DNA from: Anaerolinea sp.
Lineage (GTDB): Bacteria > Chloroflexota > Anaerolineae > Anaerolineales > Anaerolineaceae
Reading direction: 5' to 3'
Assembly (NCBI GenBank): GCA_020725865.1
Contig: DYEC01000019.1
Span: forward strand, 1 to 64,000
Length of the DNA: 64,000 bases
In this document: positions 18,491-26,744 of the stretch, one piece after another
Numbering within the stretch: the stretch's first letter is position 1
Layout of the letters: each line of letters begins with the position of its first letter
Notes under the pieces: generated by a model
Told to the model about the DNA's origin: nothing
Databases searched by the model: none
What the model saw: the letters and a program-made list of their open reading frames with translations, nothing else
Translations under genes and position numbers: made by a program

Positions 18491-20908
18491 GTGCAGAAAA
18501 TCTACCTCAATCTTGTTCCTTTATCCTTTGTAGTTCTTTTAGCGCTTCTTCCGCTCCGGCCACACCAAGCCCAAAACCGGGCCTCCAGTCAACCGCCATC
18601 AATCTCCGCTCCTTATGCCCCCGGCCAGCTTGTGGTGGGCTTGATGGACGGCTATACCGCCGATATGCTGGAATTACCGCAGGGCGCAGTGCTTTCGCCG
18701 CTGGAAAGCGAACTGCAGACACTCAATGCAGTTATTGTCAATGTACCAGCCGGACAAGAAGAGAGTTACCGCAATCTGTTACTACAAAAACCAGGAGTGC
18801 TTTACGCCGAGACCAACTTCCGCGTTCAGGCGTTGACAATTCCGAATGACCCGCTCTGGTTACCTTCTGCCTATACACCGGATGGGCAATACGGTCCTCA
18901 GCGCATTCAAGCCCCGGATGCATGGAATATCACGCAGGGAACAAACGACGTTATAATCGCTGTTATTGACTCCGGCATTGATTCCTCTCACCCAGAATTC
19001 AAGGGACGATTGTTGCCCGGTTATGATTACGTTGAAGATGACTGGACACCGCAAGACCGTTGCGGGCATGGTACACACGTCGCCGGCATCATTGCCGCTA
19101 ACGGCAACAATGCTTACGGCATTGCCGGCATGGACTGGAACGCCCGCATCTTACCGGTACGCGTACTGGATGCTTCTTGCGGCGGGACAATCAGCGATCT
19201 GGCAGAGGGATTGATTTTTGCCGCCGATATGGGCGCCCGTGTCATTAACTTGAGCGTCGGTACACCCTTTTTCAGCCGTCTGCTGGAACATGCCAGCTAC
19301 TATGCCTACCAGCATGGCGCGGCACTCTTTGCCGCTATCGGAAATCTCTGCTCTTTTTCCGGACAAGTAGTTTATCCCGCATACTTTTCGTGGGTCATGG
19401 CAGTCGGCGCCACCGACCAGCTTGATAAGCGTAATTCAATCTCCTGCACCGGAGACCATCTGGATGTGATGGCGCCAGGCACCGATATCTTATCCACTGC
19501 ACCGATGGCAGGCGAACTCTTGCCTCTATATGGTATGACACATAAGTTCAGCCTTCTTTCCGGCACTTCAATGGCAACTGCATTTGTTTCCGGAGCGGCA
19601 GGCTTACTTGCCAGTCAACCCGGCTTTGACACTCCAACAAAAATCTACACTGCATTGACCAGCACTGCCCGCGACCTGGAAGCGGCGGGTCGCGACGATA
19701 ACACCGGCTACGGACTAATACAGGTGGCAGACGCACTCAATTCCACCCCCGGCGGACCGCCGCCTCCGCCACCTGCTGCAACGGTCGAATACGATTTCCT
19801 TGATTCCACGCGTTGCAGCAACGTTACCTATCAGTGGCGCGCCATACCCCACAACTGGAGAGGATATCCAGCCGGCTCATTTATCCCGCTTTTCGGTGAT
19901 AATGTTTCCACAAATATCACACTGCCGTTCACCTTCGACTTTGGCGGCAATAGCTACAACAGTGTAACTGTCTCGTCAAATGGCTATCTGGCATTCGATG
20001 GGATTGGCGAAAAGTTGGGTAACACACAAGCCACCAATTTCCTCATTCCACTGCGAAACGGCGGCGTTACCTATGGTTCAGACGCGTTTCTAGCGCCTTT
20101 CTGGGATGATTTAAAAGTTGATCCGTCTTCTATGAACCCCTCGGCAATATATGCGGCTACGCTGGGTAGTGCCCCCAATCGTGAGTTTGTCGTTGAATGG
20201 TATCGTGTACCCCAATCTGGCACTGCGTTTTCCTCGCTCACCTTTCAGGCAATCTTACGTGAGAACAGCAATCGGATCATCTATCAGTATAAAGAAATGA
20301 AAGGTGATGTTTCTTCCTCAACCATTGGACTGGAATACAACGAGGGATATAACGGCATTCAAGTGGCATATAACCAATATGGCGCGGTAAAGAACGGCCA
20401 GGCGGTCTACTTTTACCCCTATCCAGCAGGCAATCCGCGCACTGTACCCGCCTGTCAAACAACTACCACCGCCAACAGTGTTGGCAAGACTATACTTTTT
20501 CCGCCGTTCTGTCTGGAAATTCCGTCCGGTTTGCTTCCAGCTACACCGGATACCACCGTTCGTATGTCTGTATTCTCTTATTTTCCGCCCTCCAGCCGCC
20601 AAACAGGTGTCCCCATCGGGCGCTACAGCGAGATCACACTCGATCCCACCCCTCGACCGCCGCTTAGCCCGCCGCCGCGCGTCTGCTACTATTACACTGC
20701 GGGTGATCTGGTCAAAGCCGGCGGCGACCCGCAGAATCTATTCCTTGCTGTGTTTGACAGTCAGACTCGCCTGTGGGAACATCTGCCCACCTCGCTTGAT
20801 ACAGTCAACAACCGCATTATCGCCAATGTACCGCATTTTTCCATCTTTGGTGTATTTACAATCGCCCAGCCAGAATCACTACCGGTCACCGGGGGGAAAC
20901 TCCGCTGA
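18491..20908 (+). CDS. Secreted subtilisin-like serine protease (S8) ending in LPVTGG
   Basis: An 805-residue exported peptidase. A hydrophobic signal segment (residues 5-22) is followed by an inhibitor-I9-like propeptide (about 40-115) and the catalytic domain with D160 (VIDSGID), H193 (GHGTH), oxyanion N285 and S360 (SGTSMATAF). After a proline-rich hinge (GGPPPPPPA, about 420) comes a beta-rich region with VSSNGYLAFDG and FLAPFWDDL, as seen in nidogen-like extracellular domains. The chain ends LPVTGGKLR: a sortase-type LPxTG motif but without the hydrophobic segment that normally follows. The sortase gene starts 12 bp later. The start is GTG without a clear Shine-Dalgarno. A run of six G just before the stop is a possible site of sequencing error, but neither shifted frame gives a membrane segment. 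Confidence 0.88.
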   Translation: MQKIYLNLVPLSFVVLLALLPLRPHQAQNRASSQPPSISAPYAPGQLVVGLMDGYTADMLELPQGAVLSPLESELQTLNAVIVNVPAGQEESYRNLLLQKPGVLYAETNFRVQALTIPNDPLWLPSAYTPDGQYGPQRIQAPDAWNITQGTNDVIIAVIDSGIDSSHPEFKGRLLPGYDYVEDDWTPQDRCGHGTHVAGIIAANGNNAYGIAGMDWNARILPVRVLDASCGGTISDLAEGLIFAADMGARVINLSVGTPFFSRLLEHASYYAYQHGAALFAAIGNLCSFSGQVVYPAYFSWVMAVGATDQLDKRNSISCTGDHLDVMAPGTDILSTAPMAGELLPLYGMTHKFSLLSGTSMATAFVSGAAGLLASQPGFDTPTKIYTALTSTARDLEAAGRDDNTGYGLIQVADALNSTPGGPPPPPPAATVEYDFLDSTRCSNVTYQWRAIPHNWRGYPAGSFIPLFGDNVSTNITLPFTFDFGGNSYNSVTVSSNGYLAFDGIGEKLGNTQATNFLIPLRNGGVTYGSDAFLAPFWDDLKVDPSSMNPSAIYAATLGSAPNREFVVEWYRVPQSGTAFSSLTFQAILRENSNRIIYQYKEMKGDVSSSTIGLEYNEGYNGIQVAYNQYGAVKNGQAVYFYPYPAGNPRTVPACQTTTTANSVGKTILFPPFCLEIPSGLLPATPDTTVRMSVFSYFPPSSRQTGVPIGRYSEITLDPTPRPPLSPPPRVCYYYTAGDLVKAGGDPQNLFLAVFDSQTRLWEHLPTSLDTVNNRIIANVPHFSIFGVFTIAQPESLPVTGGKLR

Positions 20909-20920
20909 TCTGTCCACGCC

Positions 20921-21592
20921 GTGAAGCCGTTTCCCCTTGTTTTTTTACTGACGTTTGTATTGAATGCTTGTGTTGCAGAGCCAGCTCGGCGCGCCGTACC
21001 ACACACACTGCCAGCGCCGCAGGAGTATCGCCTCACCCGCACGCATGTGCCCTCACCTGCCCCATCAGATACCCCCCTGCCGACCGCTTCCCCACTGCCC
21101 GGTGATCCCGAAGGCGCTGCCAGAGCAGCTTTCGGCAACCGATTGATCGAACAGATCAGCATTCCAGCAATCAACGTACTGGCGCCGGTCGTTCCCGTTG
21201 GCTGGTCGCCTGATCCGCAAGACCCGCATAATATCCAGTGGGGCACGCCGCGCGCCCGCGTCGGCTGGGCACTTAACAGCGCTTTGCCCGATGACCCTGC
21301 CGGCAACGTAATTCTCTTTGGACACAATAATATTGATTCATCTGTCTTTCGCAATCTGTACCAACTCAAGCCCGGTGACCGTGTCCACCTGATTACCGGG
21401 CAAGGACAATATACCTATCAGGTCAGTGAGGTGACCATCCTGCCCGTGCAGGACGCATTACAGGAACGCCTCATTTTTGCCGAGAACATGCGCCCGACAC
21501 GCGCCCCGCGTCTGACGCTGATCTCCTGCTGGCCACCCACCGACAACACCCATCGCGTCATCGTCGTTGCCTATCCGCAGATTCTTCCGTAA
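20921..21592 (+). CDS. Sortase-family transpeptidase
   Basis: A 223-residue sortase. The catalytic triad is visible: H135 in FGHNN, C203 in TLISCWPP and R212 in HRVIVVAYP. Sortases cut surface proteins at LPxTG-like motifs and attach them to the cell wall. The first 17 residues (PLVFLLTFVLNAC) are hydrophobic and end in Cys, so this may be a lipoprotein signal rather than the usual membrane helix; the -2 residue N is not typical. A proline/threonine-rich linker (20-62) separates it from the catalytic domain. The gene starts with GTG 12 bp after the subtilase stop, so the two are coupled and the subtilase is the obvious substrate candidate. Class cannot be assigned with certainty. Confidence 0.9.
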   Translation: MKPFPLVFLLTFVLNACVAEPARRAVPHTLPAPQEYRLTRTHVPSPAPSDTPLPTASPLPGDPEGAARAAFGNRLIEQISIPAINVLAPVVPVGWSPDPQDPHNIQWGTPRARVGWALNSALPDDPAGNVILFGHNNIDSSVFRNLYQLKPGDRVHLITGQGQYTYQVSEVTILPVQDALQERLIFAENMRPTRAPRLTLISCWPPTDNTHRVIVVAYPQILP

Positions 21593-21633
21593 ACGCGCCA
21601 GCCCCCTCTTCTGCCAAACACTTCCGCCAGAAT

Positions 21634-21662
21634 AAAAAGGGGCTGTCTAAAGCGACAGCCCC
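21634..21662 (-). terminator. Rho-independent terminator of the second subtilase gene
   Basis: A perfect 9-bp stem (GGGGCTGTC at 21639-21647, GACAGCCCC at 21654-21662) with a 6-nt loop. On the minus strand the stem is followed by TTTTT, so it ends the subtilase transcript that stops at 21685. In the plus direction there is no T-run. Confidence 0.85.
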
Positions 21663-21684
21663 GAAAGCCAGTATAAGCATCACT

Positions 21685-24597
21685 CTAATAGGGGTCGTCA
21701 TTCCCATAAGGGAAACTACCCATGTCCATATTCGTATCGTTAACACACTCAGCCTCAGCCAGTAGAGAAGCGTCACCCGTCCAGTTTGGTTGTGTGCCGT
21801 CCAGCGTCAAGGCGTGCCACCAGGACACCTCATCGTCCGTGCAAACAATATCGGTCGGTTTCAGTGTTTTGACGATTTTGCCGTAAATCCAAATGCGTAG
21901 CACGGGATAAGCATAATCATCCCCGTCTGTATCCAGATAGCGTTTTGGTACACCTACACCACCATCTTGTTGATACCAGCGGCCGCCGCCCCAGTCCTTG
22001 CTGTAATCGGTCACCCATAACTGATACTTGGGTGCGCTTGAGTCAGAATAAGGCTTATAGTAATACGGCTTATAAATCTTGAATCCATTGAAGAGCCCGC
22101 TGTATGGACCGTACTTTACCGTAATTGTTTCACTGGGTGAAAGCAGATTACCCATTGGATCAATCAGGACTTCTGCGCCGCCGTCAAAACGGTGCGCCGC
22201 ATAGGGCGAGAAAGCATTGGCAAATCCTGTGGGCATAAATTTTGAAGGATCCAGAAGTGTCCCTGCACCGAGGAAATTGTCTGCCAGTGTGGGTTCGGTG
22301 TTGGGGTCTTCGCCATTAGGCGTGTTTGCCAGCAGTAGCCCAGAAGGTGCACCAACGATACCGCCACGCGTTCCCAGAGGATTCACATTGAGGTAATAGT
22401 CCCCGCCATTGTCTGGTGGCAACCAGAGGAACATATCCAGATTTGCCTCCGGGTTGATCCAATCCAGCACGAAGCTGATCCCATCTGCCGACCGCGGCAG
22501 GCTGACGCTGTTATATGGATCACTCCACAGTGTTCCAGCCCGAATGCCATTGATCCCAGCACCAGCCATCACGTTAAATGTCGTCATACCGGATGTGGCA
22601 CCGGCAAAAGATACATCGAGACGGTAATCCCCAATTCCAGTGTTTGGGTTAACCGGCAGGTTGATCAGCATCACCCGTGAATTGCTGACGGTGGTCATGG
22701 CGCTGTCGCGTAGCAGGATTTTCCCAGAGGGGTCATTCAATTGGTATGCGTACACATAAGCCTTGTTGACCGGCAAACCGGTCAGCGCATCTTTTACTTC
22801 CGCCACAATACCGCCGCGCTTCATCGCTTTGGCAATGTTCAAATAGCGTGCTACCGACGCTTCCTCTGCCATGTTAACTTCCCCATCCCATTCCCCAGGT
22901 GTTGAACCTGTCCATCCGGGCCAGCAATAGGGCGCCATGATGGTATCCGGCTCACCATCCCCATCGCGGTCAAAAGGTACACCATACTCAACCGGCTCGC
23001 CATTGGCATCGGTATGTTCTGCTGGATTGTTGTACCCCTTGCGATAATCAAAGGTGGCGGTAAAGTTATGCCCATCTACGGCAAATTCCAGTACGTCGCT
23101 GTTATTTATGCTTGTTAATTCACCTTTCGTCCAAGTATGGCGGGCGGGCAGGTTCACCGCCGGAATGATGCTCATCACCCGAGCTGCTGCCGCTGAAACA
23201 TACGCTGCCGACATCGAAGTGCCACTCAAATAATCGTAACCCGCCGCAACTGGCTCACTGGCGTTACTGTTCAGGGAAAAAGGCGCATTATAGGGTGTCG
23301 TAGAGAAAATTGAGTCCCCTGGGGCAATCAGATCCACCCATAACCCGTAATTGCTGCCGATGGCATCTTTTTCCCGTTTCAGCCCAGTCGCACATTGCTC
23401 TGTTGCATAGAATTCATTATCATCATAGCTTCGGTCACCATCCCTATCTACCCAGAGCTGATAAAATGAAGGCGCCCGTCCGCCGCCCACAGAAATCACC
23501 GCATCGGCAATGTTATTATCCGCATTGTTCGGACCCTTGTTATTTGCATTTGACCATGCGGCCGGATAAAACGGCGTACTACCGGATTCGTTCCCCGCGG
23601 CAGCGACAATCAACTTACGGTTCTGATTGATCGGCCCATTCGCTAATAGATTACTGGGATTAACGGCATAATTCATCACGTCCCATACCAGCTTATCCTT
23701 TGCCGTTGAGCCAAAGCTCATATTAATCACGCCCACGGAAGCATTGCGGGCGCAATAGAGCAGCCCTGCCGCTACACTGTAGCTGCTGCCATAACCCTGC
23801 GCATTCAATACCTTGACTGCAAGCACCGAGCGGTTCGAGATGCCCATAGCTGTATTTGCACCATTATTCAGCTTGGCAGCGATAATCCCCGCCACGTGTG
23901 TGCCATGACCGTTATCATCATCCGAATAGGCATCACCGTTAACAAAGTCATAGCCGTTGACTACCCTGCCGCTCAAATCCGGATGTGTGCGCTGAACACC
24001 GGTATCCAGCACACAGACGGTTGGTGAGGCACTGGTATTATTCCAGATCAAATCCGCCTGCACCCGATCCCAGCCCCAGAATCGGCCGCTTGGAAACTCA
24101 TTGGGAAAAACAGGAGTGGAAGACTTGCGGTAGGGGCGAGCTAGTTGTGAAACTTGGTCCCAAGTCAAACGCTCCATTCCGCCCTTTATGCTTGGTGCAT
24201 CATACCCATCTGTCACTAAAGCGTCGCCTATAATACTGTCAGCTTTTTCCGGAAACCAGTACTGATAATTGGGCTGTGCCCAAACCACCTGTCCGGCTGA
24301 AGCAAGTGCCCGTGCCACTGCTTCTACATCAATTGACGGAGCGAAGCTTAACAAGGCGAAGCGGTCATAGCGGTCTGTCACTGCCGCGCCCACCTGGCCC
24401 GCAAGCGCAGTTGCCTGCGCCTTGTACTGGGCATTTGTCATACCCGGTGCAAAGACAACTACTACCTCACCGGGGATATAAGGAGCATTAGGGTCAATTT
24501 CTACCTGTATTGGCTGAGCCAATGCATCATGAACTGGAAGTATTCCTATCAGCATTCCCAGCACTGCCAGCAACTGTATTACAATTTTCACCTTCAT
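21685..24597 (-). CDS. Large secreted subtilisin-like protease (S8)
   Basis: A 970-residue exported peptidase. The ATG at 24597 has AAAGGAG 8 nt upstream, better than the ATG at 24615 which overlaps that site. A signal peptide (to about residue 27, ALA) is followed by a propeptide and a catalytic domain with D198 (LDTGVQ), H231 (GHGTH), N336 and S461 (SGTSMSAAY). An unusual acidic insertion rich in Asp and Asn (about 352-420, with VDRDGDRSYDDNE) may bind calcium. The C-terminal 480 residues hold further beta-type domains, including a segment with DRDGDGEPD and a region similar to carboxypeptidase regulatory domains (EVKDALTGLPVNKAYVYAY). No LPxTG motif is seen. It is the last gene of a minus-strand series beginning with the LuxR-Kelch regulator. 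Confidence 0.88.
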   Translation of the reverse strand: MKVKIVIQLLAVLGMLIGILPVHDALAQPIQVEIDPNAPYIPGEVVVVFAPGMTNAQYKAQATALAGQVGAAVTDRYDRFALLSFAPSIDVEAVARALASAGQVVWAQPNYQYWFPEKADSIIGDALVTDGYDAPSIKGGMERLTWDQVSQLARPYRKSSTPVFPNEFPSGRFWGWDRVQADLIWNNTSASPTVCVLDTGVQRTHPDLSGRVVNGYDFVNGDAYSDDDNGHGTHVAGIIAAKLNNGANTAMGISNRSVLAVKVLNAQGYGSSYSVAAGLLYCARNASVGVINMSFGSTAKDKLVWDVMNYAVNPSNLLANGPINQNRKLIVAAAGNESGSTPFYPAAWSNANNKGPNNADNNIADAVISVGGGRAPSFYQLWVDRDGDRSYDDNEFYATEQCATGLKREKDAIGSNYGLWVDLIAPGDSIFSTTPYNAPFSLNSNASEPVAAGYDYLSGTSMSAAYVSAAAARVMSIIPAVNLPARHTWTKGELTSINNSDVLEFAVDGHNFTATFDYRKGYNNPAEHTDANGEPVEYGVPFDRDGDGEPDTIMAPYCWPGWTGSTPGEWDGEVNMAEEASVARYLNIAKAMKRGGIVAEVKDALTGLPVNKAYVYAYQLNDPSGKILLRDSAMTTVSNSRVMLINLPVNPNTGIGDYRLDVSFAGATSGMTTFNVMAGAGINGIRAGTLWSDPYNSVSLPRSADGISFVLDWINPEANLDMFLWLPPDNGGDYYLNVNPLGTRGGIVGAPSGLLLANTPNGEDPNTEPTLADNFLGAGTLLDPSKFMPTGFANAFSPYAAHRFDGGAEVLIDPMGNLLSPSETITVKYGPYSGLFNGFKIYKPYYYKPYSDSSAPKYQLWVTDYSKDWGGGRWYQQDGGVGVPKRYLDTDGDDYAYPVLRIWIYGKIVKTLKPTDIVCTDDEVSWWHALTLDGTQPNWTGDASLLAEAECVNDTNMDMGSFPYGNDDPY

Positions 24598-24718
24598 CAG
24601 TTGATCTCCTTTCATAAATGCATAGAGGCTATTCAGACGGCATCATGGTACACAACCGAGCTTAACGACTTGCAATAACGCCACAAATTACAAACACCTT
24701 ACCATACTAAGGAATCTG

Positions 24719-25192
24719 CTAGGGGTGCAATCTCAACTCTCCTACATCCAGCACCTTATCCGATTCCACAGTAATTACCAATATTTCCTGCCGTGCATCC
24801 ATCGCCAGTCTGCCCTCCTGAGCCGTTGGTCCAACCACCAGCACATACTGCCCAGGCGGTACGCCCTTCAACACAAAAGACCCATCCGCTTCAAGGCGGA
24901 TATGTGGATGGCGGTCCACCTCCAGCATGAAAAACCCTTTACCATCCTGCCCGGCGTAATACGGCGCCGCGTAGAGATAGAGCTGCTCATTCCGCCAGTA
25001 CTGTCCTGCATCCTTCACCTGACCGATGATTACACCCAATCCCGGGGCAGGAGTGACGGGCGGGAGCAACACATGCCCAGCCGGCACACACCCCGCCACC
25101 CAAACAACCAATAAAAACAGTGAAGCCGCCATTATCCCCTTCGACGCCAAAAGCTTTCTGGTGGAATGACCGGACTGACAATTCCATTTCAT
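24719..25192 (-). CDS. Small lipoprotein with carboxypeptidase-regulatory-like fold
   Basis: A 157-residue protein with a hydrophobic segment ending in VAGC, a likely lipoprotein signal. The mature part contains LEADGSFVLKGVPPGQYVLVVG, cut here to its key feature: the G-x-F-x-L-x-G-V-P-P-G-x-Y pattern of small beta-sandwich domains found in carboxypeptidase regulatory-like repeats. The chosen ATG at 25192 lies 7 bp after the stop of the gene before it, suggesting translational coupling. An alternative ATG at 25132 has AAGGGG close upstream and would give a shorter signal. Function unknown; it is probably surface exposed. Confidence 0.65.
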   Translation of the reverse strand: MKWNCQSGHSTRKLLASKGIMAASLFLLVVWVAGCVPAGHVLLPPVTPAPGLGVIIGQVKDAGQYWRNEQLYLYAAPYYAGQDGKGFFMLEVDRHPHIRLEADGSFVLKGVPPGQYVLVVGPTAQEGRLAMDARQEILVITVESDKVLDVGELRLHP

Positions 25193-25199
25193 AGACAGG

Positions 25200-26663
25200 C
25201 TATTTGATAAATACCAAACCGGAGTAATCTTCACCCAACACATTATAGCCGCTTAAATCAGTTACTCGCTGGATGCGCGCCATACCGACAATTGGCTGAT
25301 CCGACTCGACCAGTGCTGCACCCAGAAAACCCGCCGCCCATTCGTCAATTGCTCCTGCTGCCGAGGGATTGCTACTGCGCTTGGCAAATGAAGGCACCGG
25401 GTTAGATGCAAGATTTTCCTGTTGAATCAGGCTGCCATCCCGACCGTAGTAGTTGATTAGCAAGATATTTGCCGGATTTTCGCCGATATTCACCATCGAA
25501 AGGAACGTTCGTTCTCCCTTTTCACGCGCTTCGTAGACAACGTAAGGGAAGCCTACTCGATAGCGCCCATCGCTGCCAGCCTGAGGCGGTGTTTGCCCGC
25601 TGAAAGCTGTCATCAGCCCGTCTTTACTGATCGTTTTCCCCACTACCGCAATCGGCCCGGAACTACGGACGACTCCTGTCAGGGATCGCCCGGCAACAAT
25701 ACCACTCTTACAACCGTCCACCGTTGCGCGTCCCCATGCGGGGATTTGGATGTACTCTGTTGCGCCGGGATAAACCACCGCTAGAGAACCATTGCCAGGA
25801 TCATAATAAGACACCTGCACGTTTGCAGGTGCCCCCTGAGTGTTTTGGATGTAATAGCGCGTGGTTTGCTCGGAAGAGCCGTATTTACACATAGCACTAA
25901 TCATAAACCATTCATTGTAAACGCCCGGAGAACCCTCATAAGCATATGCTTTACGCCCGCCAGCCTGAATATCCTGAACAGCCGCCACCAGACGCGCATC
26001 CGCATTGGTAGTAACCACTTTCGACTCGATCACCAACGAGCCGTCAAAGGGTTGAGGAAAACCTGGAATACTGCTTGCCAGCTCAGATACATTCTTGATA
26101 AAGGTGCGCTGTGGCTGTAGGGTTGGGTTGGTTGGATAGAGATATTCGGTGCCATCCGGGGTATAAAACTTTAACGTCAGACGCACTTGATTGTTGTCTA
26201 CATTCTGAATACCAACACGGGTATCAAAAGCTCCGAGCTGAACCGCCGGTAAAAAAAATTTTGCCAGCCCCACATTTCTGCTGTCAAACCCTGTATACAG
26301 TATAGGACTGTACGGATTATCCGGGTCACTCACCTGACGATAAAGCGTCATCAACGGCACCGTGGCACTAACCACCGCTGAACCCTTAAAACCCTCATCG
26401 AATAAAACCGAACCAACCAGGATCACACCCGATTGATACGGCTGTAATGGCTTAATAGCAGCCGAAGGAATCATTTCTCCGCTTGTCCTATAATAAACCA
26501 CGTTAATCTCATCACCCTGCGGTGAAACTGTGTCCATCGGATTGAAATAGGCAATGGTGGATTTCCAGATGGATGTGCCGGCATGTGCAGGTTGAGCTGA
26601 AGACGGCTTCAAGGAAAGAACTAAAACGAGGGTAAAGAATAAAATCAATACGCGTTTGCTCAT
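25200..26663 (-). CDS. Secreted beta-rich protein of unknown function
   Basis: I do not recognise this family. With the ATG at 26663 (GAGG 5 nt upstream) the product has 487 residues and a clear signal peptide ending near PAHA (about residue 28). The longer frame from 26723 has no support. The mature protein has no membrane segment and is made of repeated short beta-type units such as VRLTLKFYTPDGTEYL, NVQVSYYDPGNGSLAVVY and NILLINYYGRDGSLI, each about 110-130 residues apart. These look like tandem immunoglobulin-like or similar sandwich modules. It lies between the LuxR-Kelch regulator and the small lipoprotein on the same strand and is probably a surface or extracellular structural protein. 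Confidence 0.6.
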   Translation of the reverse strand: MSKRVLILFFTLVLVLSLKPSSAQPAHAGTSIWKSTIAYFNPMDTVSPQGDEINVVYYRTSGEMIPSAAIKPLQPYQSGVILVGSVLFDEGFKGSAVVSATVPLMTLYRQVSDPDNPYSPILYTGFDSRNVGLAKFFLPAVQLGAFDTRVGIQNVDNNQVRLTLKFYTPDGTEYLYPTNPTLQPQRTFIKNVSELASSIPGFPQPFDGSLVIESKVVTTNADARLVAAVQDIQAGGRKAYAYEGSPGVYNEWFMISAMCKYGSSEQTTRYYIQNTQGAPANVQVSYYDPGNGSLAVVYPGATEYIQIPAWGRATVDGCKSGIVAGRSLTGVVRSSGPIAVVGKTISKDGLMTAFSGQTPPQAGSDGRYRVGFPYVVYEAREKGERTFLSMVNIGENPANILLINYYGRDGSLIQQENLASNPVPSFAKRSSNPSAAGAIDEWAAGFLGAALVESDQPIVGMARIQRVTDLSGYNVLGEDYSGLVFIK

Positions 26664-26744
26664 ACACGCCTCACACAAAAATAGCTTTTTGTCAGCATAC
26701 CGCAAAGAATGTCGAAAAGTCAATAATGCTTTTGGAGTATTATG

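Noticed and set aside
20478-20924. 148-residue frame overlapping the subtilase end
   Set aside because: It lies in another frame of the protease gene. I considered it as a frameshifted sorting tail, but it has no hydrophobic segment (it ends GGNSADLSTP).
20761-21369. 202-residue open frame on the minus strand
   Set aside because: Antisense to the subtilase end and the sortase; the sortase has a complete catalytic triad, so this frame is a shadow.
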